From: Monomorium pharaonis
Lineage: Eukaryota > Arthropoda > Insecta > Hymenoptera > Formicidae
Assembly: GCF_013373865.1 (NCBI RefSeq)
Contig: NC_050475.1
Coordinates: 17,592,358 to 17,656,357, forward strand
Length of the DNA: 64,000 nt
Direction: 5' to 3'
Under the pieces are notes generated by a model, which was not told where the DNA came from, did no database searches, and was given only the letters and a program-made list of their open reading frames with translations. A program made the translations under genes and the position numbers. The first letter of the stretch is position 1. Every line of letters begins with the position of its first letter. This document shows, piece after piece, positions 36,553-48,364 of the stretch.

Positions 36553-37533
36553 CAGAGCCGGCGTGACCTTTTGCGGAGTCTGGTTCAAAAATTTTGTAGG
36601 GCCAGAATACACATTCAAATTCTATACTTAAATTTTACAGTAAGGAATTATTTATTATAAGTACAAAGGATGTTACATATATTTTTTGTAAGATGAATAT
36701 TACATAATTTTTCTCGCTTTTTTCGCTGCAAAATCTCTGATTACGTCGTCAAAATTGATTAAGTTTGCTACTTTGTTTTCTATTAAAAGAATAGCCAGAG
36801 ATGTAAATTGGTCCTGGCTTATTGATGATCAAAAATAATTTTTTATTAGTTTTAACCGCGAGAAACTATGTTCAACTGAAGCCACGATTACTGGCGTTAA
36901 CATTATTTGTAACGCAATTAATAAATTTGGGTATGCTTCCAAAAGATTGTTTTTATAATGTATTTAATCGCATCTAGAGCCGAATAATTGGCTTGCGTTA
37001 TCGATCGGAACATCTTATATAATCTCTTCAAAGATTTTAGCTCCGTTAAAATCTCCTTCCAAATGTAAATGAAGATCTTGACAACATTTTAATAAATATT
37101 CATCATTTAAATTCGCAATCTCATTCATATATAGAAAACCAAAAATATTCTGGTGATTTGCATATAATTTAAATCTATTTTTAAATAATACTAACGCAGT
37201 ATCTATTATTTTTAAAAAGCAATGTATACGGAAGTATTCTTCGTCGCTGAGGTATTCATCGACAATGAAAGTACAAAATCTGCAATTATATATATATATA
37301 TATGACTTTTGCAAAAAAACTATTAATATAGTTTAAAGGTTATTTCTCGTAAAAAGTGCATTTCTCCGAAAGCGTTTGAATTTTTTATCTGAAATAGTTT
37401 CCAGGATATAAAGATTTATGGAGTTGCAATGAACTTTGATGATTTTTGTCACGCCTTCAAACTGCATCATTGCTACTAAAAAAAATGTCTTGCATCTGTT
37501 TATGGTATCATCATTCTGTAAAAAGTTAATCAA
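36553..37533 (-). pseudogene. hAT transposase pseudogene (ZMYM1-like)
   Basis: On the - strand the frame from about 37314 to the stop at 36702-36700 encodes a hAT-type C-terminus. It contains EEYFRIHCFLKIIDTALVLF, then NIFGFLYMNEIANLNDEYLL, and the dimerisation domain with LTPVIVASVEHSFSRLKLIK, SSISQDQFTSLAILLIEN and NFDDVIRDFAAKK. In-frame stops interrupt it after FEEII, at SRCD* and at KNYF*, so it is dead. The frame 37533-37333 (with KKFKRFRRNALF) may be the preceding part, with a frame break between. A likely hAT terminal repeat, CAGAGCCGGCGTGACC, lies at 36553, beyond the 3' end. The opposite terminus is not found, so the copy is probably 5'-truncated. Such elements act by cut-and-paste transposition. 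Confidence 0.8.
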
Positions 37534-38927
37534 AATCGATGTTTTCTAATTGCTGCCTGGGATTAATTGATAGTCGATCTAATAGACAGCACCGGAAGGT
37601 TAAAAAGTGAAAGATAATATATATTTTTCTCTTTTATTTGTAGGTTAAAAAAACTGGACAACACCTTTTCTACTATCAGTCTCCGATTAAATAGTCTCTA
37701 TTACTAATTATAAGTAGAATGCGTCATCATAACGTATCATTAGGGCTAGAAAAATTTCGTCAGAACTTTATTGCAAAGAGATGAAGGTCTTGCCAGTAAT
37801 AACGGTAACAGAAAAATATCTGTGTGTAAATTTTTCCATTAACCTTGATAAACCACTTTCAGCAATTGCGTAGTGCAGCCGTTAGGATAGTCATTAAAAA
37901 AATTCCTAAGTGTCGTTAAAATAACAGTTTACATGCTCCATGCTTTTACCCAGGTAATCGTTAGCAAATAAAATGAGGATTAAATTTAAAGATATATTAG
38001 TACACGTGATTATTAAGAAGAAGAAGAGGAAGTTTGTCAGATTTCACATGAAATCTACGTCTTCTCAGGCAAATTGCGCTGAGTTACATCTGTATACAAT
38101 TGTTTTCGCATTCTTGCTTAATATAAACGAAACTTTCCTTCTATTCTGTCATTAGCACCGCGTCAGGAAAATAATGCACTTTGGACTGAGTAAGATAATT
38201 TGTCTTATGAAATCTCACGACTCTCGCGTAATCTTTAAAAAGGTTAAACTTAGATAGTGTAAAGAAGTTTTATATCGATATACACTGGTCGCAAAAAAAA
38301 AAATATTTATGCAGTGACCATTCTAAACCTGCAAAAAAAAACGTGCGAAGAAATCTAAGAATATCTGATTGACAGATATCAAAATGTGTTTTTTTTGCAT
38401 TGTTGAATCTCGTTACGATTACTTTGTATATGGCTCATGTTACAAAAAATTACATGTGAAGTTTATCGGACAATGAACGCCATCAACCACGTATGTGATT
38501 CACTTTCGAAATGTGTGAACCACGTTAATGCATCGATTTTGCATATTTTGCAACATTGTCAGACTCTTCTCAAGAATGTATAATTATTAAATAAAATTTT
38601 ACTACCAAAACACGCAATTGAAAACATTTCGATGCAAGAACGAAGTCTTAATGCTATTTTATTATTATTCCCTTGACATTAAGAAAATAATTGCTTCCTT
38701 AAATACAACATTCCAAGTTTAAAAATAACACGAATACGGAACAATTATCGACGCATGAAATTTAACCCTGAAAATTTTAATATTTTGCCAACTTACACAA
38801 AATACTCACAAAGTGACGTGAACAGTTTAATAAAGATGAAGGGATATTATTTGAACGTATTACAAAATAATGCCAAATTATTAATAGTGTATTGACACAC
38901 ACACACACAAATTATTAATAGTGTATT

Positions 38928-38998
<71 letters not shown>

Positions 38999-41900
38999 CG
39001 CGATAACGTCGCGACATCAAGTATATATAAAAATTTGTTAATATTACTTTTATTTCTAATAATATCTGAAGAATTTCATATTAAGAAACAGCAATAAAAA
39101 CTATTAACGAGAAAAATATTAATGAGAAAAAAAAACTCCAGTTATGCACAGGGTAATCAATTATCCGTTAGCCTAGTAACCAGCAACTAACTTTCAAGTT
39201 GGGAAACAAAGGCACCCCAAGTGCCCCTATGAATTCATTATTCTAATTTAACTTGATTTGTACTACATAGGTCTTGTACAGGTCACATATGAATAATAAT
39301 GTAGAAAAGTTTCCCATGGTAAACGCATACTCATGATTAATTTTTCAAATCTTTTATCATTAATTAATTAATTAATATTAATGTAAAATTAAGTATGTGC
39401 AATTTTCTACCGATATGTGACATCTAAACTTGTAAAAATCTAAAATTTAATGTCAGATCTCTTATAACAAAGTTTATTAAATTATAAAATTTAAGATTAA
39501 AAAATGAAACTATTAAGCAAAGAGAAAAAATAATAAGGAATTTTATTTCAATTTATGTAAATGGCATTGTTAAAAATAAGCTGAAATTTAAATATATGCA
39601 TATAAACATGTTTATCTATTGTCAGTATATCAAAAAAAGTGTTTATTAATTCAATTACGATTATTTGTTTTTATTTGGTTAGATCTGAATTAATGAAAAA
39701 ATATATATGTATAAATTGACCAATTTATTGCATAACATGTAACCAAATGTACTGAAGAAAAATTGAGATTTAAATATATATAAAACGTTATATACATATA
39801 TACATTTTATTTTTGAAAAATAATTGGATAAATAAATACAAATATTAATTTATTCGATTATTCTTTAAAAATAACAAAGTAGAATTTTAATATTATTTTT
39901 TTGTAAAAATATAAAAAGAATAAAAATAATAAGATAAATTCAGAAATAAAACATAACATTTATTTGTTTAAAAAACTATTATTATTATTATTATTATTAT
40001 TAAAATTAAATATTTAAAAAAGAAGAATACACATATTTTTTACAAGAAGATCGGTAAAACGACTTGAAGGTCAAAAAGATACAAATTTAAAGATTTAAGA
40101 AAGGTCTGTTTTACGTATACACACACGCCACTTACACATACAATAAATTTATATAACATAGAAAGTCGATTACGGACCTTGAATTTTCGATAGCCTTGTA
40201 TAAACGCAAATCGCACAGTCTAGAGATTAATATGCAAATAATTTTTTCTTGTATGTAGGAATTTACTATTATAAATACAAATTTTAAATACAAATATAAA
40301 CTGACAAAAACGCCGACACAAGACTGACCGTTTCCATTCAAATTGGATTAACCTCAGCGAACTGTACTTTCATACGTGGTAACCTCTCTGGTTCAAAGTA
40401 CAAAATAAAGAATAGTAAAAAAGGTAGTAAGTGTACATCTATGCGGATCAAGTTGCAATTCTTTTTATTTCTTTTATTATCCTGTTATAACGTTCAGACG
40501 ATATTGGTACCGTTGCGCGAACGAAAGATCATTGAACGCGATCATTAACTACCGAAGGACAACGAGTTTCTCCAGAACAAGATGCTTTTGATAGACTTGC
40601 AAATAAAAATACCATTATAATGCGTAGCCTCTTAAGAAAAGGATGTCCGGTGGTTTTTTTACACTTTATTTATTCGTCTTGAAAACGTACCGGAAAAAAA
40701 TCAAGAAGGTTAAAACCCTTAGGCATAAAAAAATGAATGGGATGATGAATCAGTGGGATAAATTGAACCTAAACTTCATGGCATCACCTAGGAAATTTAA
40801 GTAATTACATCTAATACATGATATTTTACGAAATCACCCATTCATTATTTTTGTTTTGTTAAATTTTTCTTTCGGAGATCTCAGAATGTAAATAAGAGAC
40901 AAACATTATTGAAATTAAAATAAAAATCGCTTTAAAAAGAAACTTATCTCACAAAAAATTATAACAATAAAGATATCAACATTATTATACAACAAATTTT
41001 TCTAATCTAATAATTATTTAATTAATTTATCTTACAATTTTATTTGATTCGTTTTATCGTCTTTTTATAGAATCACCTTAATAATAAATCAATCACCTTA
41101 ATAAATCAAAACAAACCAAAAACAATCACCATAGTAATAAAATTAAGAAAACAAACAGAGAAAAGATAACGGAACAATTGACAAGAAAGATCCTGAAAAT
41201 TAGCGAGGTACGTAGGTTGTTGGCTCTACGCGAGGTAAACAACACGTATTGCAGCAACATGCGTGTACATTTCCTGCGTGCAAACGGCAGCTTAAATTCG
41301 AACGCCCACACTCGTCATCCATGCACCACGCGAATTTTAATTCCGCGAGCGATAATCACCCGACAATTAGCAAGTCGCGGAATGGCACGGCCAAGGTCGA
41401 CCCGGCTGACAGTCGATATAAAATTTTCTTCGCGAGCTTGGCCTTTGTCTCCTTTAACCATAGTCCATCTCCCTTCTCCCTCAACCATCTTTGCGGTCAC
41501 TATGCGGATGCGACATCGCTTCCTTATCCGTCCGACGCCCGGTGTCATTAATTTCGTACGACGCATGTTTCATTAATTCATCATGATTTGTACTATAAAA
41601 AAAAAAGACAAAATAAGACGTAAAATAACCTTTTCGTAAACGCGAAAGTCTATAATAGAATAAAGCCATTAATAACAAAGATGTTTTGATCGTTTATTTT
41701 CAGATTGCCTTTAATCATAGTCTATAATTTAATTGTAGACACTAATGTAGGAAATAACACATAAATATTTCACAATATATAAAACAAAATAACTTTGATG
41801 TGCAGAAAAATATAATGTATCAATTGTATTACCTCTTTAATGATTAATTTTTTTACATTAGTTTTATATATTTGATACACAGATCTAAACTAACAAGTGT

Positions 41901-43640
41901 AAAATTTGCTTAGTGTGTAAAAAAATTTTTTTAAGATTCCCTAAACCGTATAAATCACTCCCAAATAAGAAAATCATTCCTGATGTAAAAAAATGTAATC
42001 TTATTTCTTGTTTTATTATCATACTCTTTACTGACTATTGCTATATATAAATATATATCTGTACAAACTATTTTTATATTATAAAAGAAAATCTCCGCTC
42101 TTGAAAAACGAGAGGATCACAATAAAAAAGCACCTCAACTTGTTACATAAATTTTTTATTTTAAAACCTACTGTTTTCCGAAATTGTTGAAATTGAAAGT
42201 AAACTAAATTCATTGTATGCGTTTCTAATAATATAAAATTTATTTTTAGACTATGATCAAGGCTGATTTTTAACTTATTATTATCGTTAGAGGATAGTTT
42301 TTTAAAGATTTTTTAAATTTTATTTTTTAAGCCGTTTTAAAACATGAAATTAAAATGGTAAAACATAAAAAAAATCTCACGAAAATTATCCTTATTTTTC
42401 ATTTTTTAATAATTTTTGCACTATTTTACATGCTGAACTGCATGTATACTGATATACTAAAATTTAAAAGTATAAGTACCAAAAACATAATTATTCATCA
42501 CTTGATGAACAGTTTGCATTGTCACTCTCAGTTTTGATTTTCCAAATCACTGTTTTACGTCAATATAGGTCACGTGTACCACATACATATGTGACCACGC
42601 GGAAGAAAAAGTAAAGCAAATCTTTAGTTTTTCAAACTGTCACGATAAAATAACCATACATGTATACACGCCCTACCAAGCAATCTTATCACTTTGATAC
42701 ATAAGATACTTAAATGTACGGTAAAAAATGATTACACTGCACACTTTTATTATAAGTATTATTAACATTTTAAATATTTAGACAATAGTAATATATTATA
42801 AATATTATTATTGTTTACTTTTTATAACATTTTATAATAACTATTATATAATTTTTTATAAAAATCAAAATTATATTTTTTTATCCAGATGAATTTATAT
42901 ATTCAAAAAAATATTTTTGTAAGCTAAATAACTATATTTAAAAACAAACTAAAACAAATCTATTCTATCTTGTTTTTTTTATTTATTTATTTATTTTCTT
43001 GTTTTTTCTATTCAAAATTTTTTGTCATAAATTATTTATAAGATTTATATTTATATTTATATTTATATTTTTGCGTAGATTCTTATCATTACCGTTATAA
43101 AAACTGCTCTCACTAAATCTGTATATATAATATCATGCTATTCTTTTTAGCTTCCGTCCAACGTGATTCGAATATTCAAACAGGTGAGGGAGCGCTAAAC
43201 ACTATGCTCATTAATGTTTCACGCCACGCAGATCGTAGGCTTGTTCGCTATGCGCGGTATCTTACAAATAAGGACCACCCAGTGCCAAAGTTCGTTGCGC
43301 ACATTGCGAATACTAGTAAATTATATAAATAGTTAATGGCACTTGTCTCGATTGCGTCTCGATCTTGCGGAGTGGCTCGGACTGCCCGCCACGCATCGTG
43401 AATACCAATTTCTAATCGACAACATATACGCCGTTTACAATCGTTACGCGTCACGGACACACAATGATCCGATACCCACAAAGGCACTAATCCAGTGAAT
43501 GTAAAAAAAGCAACGTTTGGTCCACAGGTGCGATCAAGGATTCAAGGAATGACCTTATTTTATCACCATTTTCGTACATATTTTTAATTATACACGTAGT
43601 TGCAATGTTGTTTTAATTTTTTTAATGATATTTTTTAAAT
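37534..43640. other. Gene-poor AT-rich region
   Basis: No gene recognised over about 6 kb. It contains a large (AC)n microsatellite (38880-38985) and a CpG-rich block at 41180-41580. That block has open frames on both strands (up to 132 codons) with no family resemblance, and could be regulatory DNA or a non-coding first exon. Another small CpG-containing patch lies at 43140-43490. A TACACTGGTCGCAAAAAAAA phrase near 38280 looks like a Tc1-type terminus without a visible partner. Confidence 0.55.
38880..38985. repeat. (AC)n microsatellite with duplicated lead-in
   Basis: A 26-bp lead-in (ATTATTAATAGTGTATTGAC and ACs) occurs twice, before a short and then a long AC run, followed by ATATAT. The pattern fits replication slippage that copied unique flank. 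Confidence 0.9.
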
Positions 43641-43644
43641 GTCA

Positions 43645-45260
43645 TTTAAAAAATAAAAGTTTTATTTTTTATTTTTCAAATAAGTCATTCGTTTACTACA
43701 CTTATTAAAAGAGTATAAACGTTTGAAGCCACAAAAAAAAAGACATTTTTCATGAATTTTTTTCAGAGCCAAAAAGCAAATTATAAAAATAGGACTTTTT
43801 GCATAATAAAGTACACCTTTTTTAGTTATCATACAAATTTTATAATAATTACAATAATTACAATAATTTTGTTAAAAAATTCCCCCTCCCTCCCTTTATG
43901 GTCGTGTAGTCAGCCATGCATAATTCCGCGGTGACAATGATTTCTCCTTCCTTGTTTAACCGAAATACAAAAACCAAACGGCATTTCAAAGAAGAGTAAA
44001 TTTCTTTGTCATTGTCGTATCCGATTTTTTGCATAACTGTTTTGCACTGAATTAATGATAATTAATTAACTCTTTTGATACATTGTTATTCCGAGAAAAT
44101 AATCGTTCAAAGAATAATGAATAACATAAAGTGTAGTTATTTCCACTTACTTATTAATTTAAAATAATATCCTGAGAGAGAGAGAAAGAGAGAAAAGAAT
44201 GAAGAAATAGAAACATTTCCACGACGTTAAATACTTACAAATGTAAATTTAGAAATTCACTCTTCTTTGAGATGCTGTTTGGTTTTTATATTTCGATTGA
44301 ACAGAGAAGGAGAAATTATTGTCACCGCGAAATCATGCACAGTTAACTACACGGTGGAAAAAGAAATTTTTCAACAAAATCATTGTAATAAAATTTGTAT
44401 GAAAATTAAAAAAGATATACTTTATTATACAAAAAGTCCCATTTTTATAGTTTGTTTCTTGGTTCTGAAAAAAATTCATAAAAATACTTTTCTGTGGTTC
44501 TAAATGTATATGCTCCCTTAAAAAAGAAAAACTAACATAATATGATGAAATAATCTGTGTATTTTTCTAGTCTTTTTTTAGAAGTATTGACTTTTTGCTG
44601 CGATACAAAATAAAAGATGATTTTAATTTAAAAATATGAAAGAGAGAGAGAGAAAGAAAGAGTAAATGTAATAAGTAATAAAGTAATTATGTAAATGTAA
44701 TAAAGAAATAAAAATAAATTGAGACATTAAATAATGAGCATTTTTTAGTGACGACACAATACCTCTTCTTTTATATTAGAATTTATAATAACTTGCATTA
44801 TATATGTTAATGTTCTATTTAACCTTTTGTTATCTATTTTTATTGTTTCCGTATCTTTATCGTTATCTGTTTTTATTTGTTTCCGTATATACACAGGAAA
44901 AATACGGAAACAATGAAAACAAATAGCAAAAAATTAAATAGACCATTAACATATATTATGCAAGTTATTATAAATTCTATTTAAAATTGATACATTATGT
45001 GTCATCACTAAAAAATGCTCATTATTTTATGTCTCAATTTATTTTTATTTCTTTATTATATTTACAAGACTCTTTCTCTCTCTCTCTCTCGTTTTTTTAG
45101 ATTATATTCTTATTTTATTTTGTATCCCAGCAAAAAATCAATACCTTTTTTAAAAAGACTGAAAAAATGCACAAATTATTATCATATTGTGTCAGTTTTT
45201 CTTTCTTAATAAGCGTAGTAAATAAGTAACTCATTTAAAAAATAAAAAAACCTTTATTTA
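43645..45260. mobile_element. Large foldback element, interrupted by another foldback
   Basis: The outer left arm is 43645-43712 continuing at 44519-44840. The outer right arm is about 44890-45255, the inverted copy. Shared blocks are TTTACTACACTTATTAAA / inverted near 45210, AAAAACTAACATAATATGAT / inverted near 45185, GACTTTTTGCTGCGATACAA / inverted near 45130, and TTTCCGTAT near the centre (about 44880). The left arm is continuous only if 43713-44518 is removed, which is the inner foldback. No coding capacity. Confidence 0.7.
43713..44518. mobile_element. Inner foldback inserted in the outer foldback arm
   Basis: Arms about 43713-44005 and 44245-44515 are inverted copies: CATGAATTTTTTTCAGAGCC near 43750 against its inverse near 44470, AAAAATAGGACTTTTTGCAT near 43784, TTCCGCGGTGACAATGATTT near 43925, and CATTTCAAAGAAGAGTAAAT near 43983 against their inverses. 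The AT-rich loop (44006-44244) has no gene but carries a GA run near 44177. Confidence 0.7.
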
Positions 45261-45881
45261 TTATTACGTTATAATATCAGCATTTTATATATATTAATAT
45301 TCAGCATTAAGTTAACATTTACAATGCAAAAACCACATATGTCTATAATACAATATATATATATAATACTAATAATATTGTTTCGTACATATCTAAAGAT
45401 TTCGTACATATCTAAAAAATATATATAAATATATCTAAAGATTTTGATAATACACAGTAGATAATATATCTCAAAATTTGTGAATCAATATATAGCAAGA
45501 AAGTTCTCAAAAAATTAATATTGTATTCATACAAAATAAAGATGCATGTAATGATTTATTTTAGATAGTAGTAATGTATAATTTGTAACATGTGTTAATT
45601 TAGAACCTTTTTATTGCATTTTTCAATGCCTTTTTTAATGCTATATAATCAGTGGTACATTTGTAATTAATTTTTAATTTTTATTTAGTATGTCATGTTT
45701 TTTAGAATATATAAATAACTTATGAAAACTCTATAAATAACTTATGAAGCATATAAATAACTTATGAAGATTTTACTCGTGTTATATATGCTATTATTCT
45801 CACATCGTCCATATATATTGTCTTTATATATAGAAAAGAGAGATGCCCCCCTCCCCCCAAAATATATATGTATTATGATGT

Positions 45882-45918
<37 letters not shown>

Positions 45919-48110
45919 TTTTTTATATACATCTTTCAAAAAAATTAAATGCAGAAGGAAATTATATTAAAATGCTAGTAAATGCTTTAAAGTTTAACTA
46001 TTACACATTCTAATTTAACTATATAATTGAATGGTTTAAAGGATAAATAGTACATAAATCACGTTAAAACGTATTCAATGTCACTTAATACTTTTTATTA
46101 TCAGCACGTAGGAAATAAATCGTACATTGATACAATCTTTACGAAAGCTCATTAATGGCATTCGTAAAGAATAAATAATAAGAGAATTTAGTCACTAGGA
46201 ATTCTGGATACATTGTATGCTGATCATGATTTGTTTTCGACAAAAATTGAATAAGTATCCTTGATAAGCATAAAATACACGCAATGTGCGTTCAATCACT
46301 TGGTCATGAGAAACTAAAAAAATCAAAATCAAAATAGTATTTATGTGTAAATACAAAACAATTTGTTCCCAAAAAATTAAAATTGTTCAATATTTTATAT
46401 AAAACAAAGAATTAATAAAAATTATAAAACTAACTTTCAACTAATTAGTAAAAATTTTTATTCAAATTTTATAAAGTGTTATTATACATATTATTATATA
46501 TATTATGTATAATATTTTTGTTTACAATACGCATCTAATTTAAACTAATATTAAAAGATTTTTTTTTAAATAAATTTAATTAAATTAATTTTTTCTCAAA
46601 ATATATATTTCCTAAAAATAAATAATTAGATACCTTTAACACAAATATGTTTTACAAAAAATATTTAAAAGATTAACATGTCAAAATTAAATATTTTTAA
46701 TAATACAAAATTGTTAATGAAATAAGTATAAAAATAGTCTTTCGCATAAAAATGTAAACATTAGAATATAGTTTTCTAATACGTAAAATGAGATTAAGAT
46801 ATAGGAAAAAAAACTGAAAGTTCAGAATAATAATTACATTAAGTAATACATATTCCGGTGCTAATTAAAGAATAAGGATGATAAATTAAATATATTATAA
46901 ACAGCAGTTTACACATTTCTAAAGGTGAATAAGGCATGTTTGAATCCTAATACTATAGGAATGATGAAATGATGTGGGCGAGAGAACGATAGCGCGAGTG
47001 GAGTATAAAAAATAACTTTATTCTAAAATGAACAGATTCAGTTATAATTTAATATAATCACCATCATTACTGTCGCGTGATCAATCGCTTGACGGGCTTC
47101 CGACGACTGACTCCGATATTCAAATCGGCGTTTCACACGGTTCGTCGCGACCGAGGACACACACGAAAATAACAAAATAAACGCTACCCTGCTAATACGG
47201 TATCGTATTAATTATCATAGAAATTCTATCTGATTGAATAAGATCCAATCATAATCTGTCATTTTAAGCAGGATAGCGCTTTGCTCGCAAATTCGCTTCC
47301 TACAATACAATTAAAACAATAATAATATGTAATTCTACGGAATACCCGATACGGTAGACTGAGATGATCAACGGATATGGAAACAATATTTAATCCTTCA
47401 TGCTTCGCGTAGGAAGAAACAGCATATTACGCAAAAATTGTTACTGTCACTATACTTACGAATTTAATATACACTTAAAGAAAAAAGACAAAAAAAATTG
47501 CTTTTTGATGTTATTATTAAATTAGTAAACCAGTTATACAAAAAAAAAATTCTGCTATTCCGTGCAGAATCATCCAATAATAATCGACGATGGAAAGTTT
47601 CCATTAAAAAATAAAACTCTGAAGAGAATTAGCACATTATAAAAAACATTAAATTAACATACATTAATGCCAATATCATTCTAATTTAATCTCGATCGAC
47701 AGTTTCTTGGGATAGGTATTAAAGATCGCAAGAAATATAAGTAGCTCTATTATTACTTTCAATTACCATAAAATTTACTCATTGCAAATAATATTAAACT
47801 GTAATTAAGACATTCGTGGCTTGTCCCTACTGCTATGTAAATTTTACACTCGTCGAGTGTAAATTCGTTAAATTGTAAAGTACCTTTATCGATACCCCTA
47901 TACTTTTTTATATGACAGCTATGACTACGTCAACAATTGGGGAGAAACCTGAATGAATCACCACCAAGATGACGGAATAACAAAAACTGCAAGAGCAAGC
48001 AAAGCGTCTTCATTCTTGCCTTCTCTTGAACGGGGATGATAGTAAAAGCGCGACGGTTTAAGAAGGTAACCTACGACACGCTCATGGAGGTGTTCGATCG
48101 TAAGAGACGA
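45261..48110. other. AT-rich spacer with a possible solo LTR
   Basis: Mostly AT-rich, with a (GT)n microsatellite at 45883-45915. The block about 46961-47165, read on -, starts near TGTCCTCGGTCGCGACG, has GAATAAAGTTATTTTTTATA and ends near ATCATTTCATCA, an arrangement that recalls a solo long terminal repeat. No target duplication could be fixed, so this is weak. No gene recognised. Confidence 0.35.
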
Positions 48111-48364
48111 TATAAGGCCCCGTGATTGCGGTGCGGCCTCAGTTTGTCGACTGGTGCCTCGCGAAAGAGGTGCTACACCCGCACGTTCTTTTACCTTGAT
48201 CTAATTGCCTTTTTATCTTATCCTTTCTTTTATTTCTTCCCTTTTTGACCTTGTCGCGGGTACACTCGCAAATTCAGCCCCGTTTCTACCGTCAAACTTC
48301 TGCACGCACTTGTTTCGCATCGGGGGGGATTTTGCAACGATAGGAGCACGCGAAGAGTGTCGCA
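48111..48364 (+). promoter_or_regulatory. Core promoter and untranslated first exon, probably of elongase B
   Basis: TATAAGG starts at 48111 and an initiator-type CTCAGTTTG has its A at 48141, giving the canonical -30 spacing. The following CpG-rich sequence runs to a good splice donor, GCA|GTGAGT (GT at 48365), which would define a 224-nt untranslated exon. The next coding exon on this strand is that of elongase B at 55325, which begins with ATG immediately after a splice acceptor and therefore needs such an upstream exon. The pairing over a 7-kb intron is inference; the exon could belong to another transcript. Confidence 0.45.

Noticed and set aside
41178..41576. 132-codon frame on + in a CpG-rich block
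   Set aside because: No recognisable protein features, overlapping frames on both strands, and no splice partners. It is more likely regulatory DNA.
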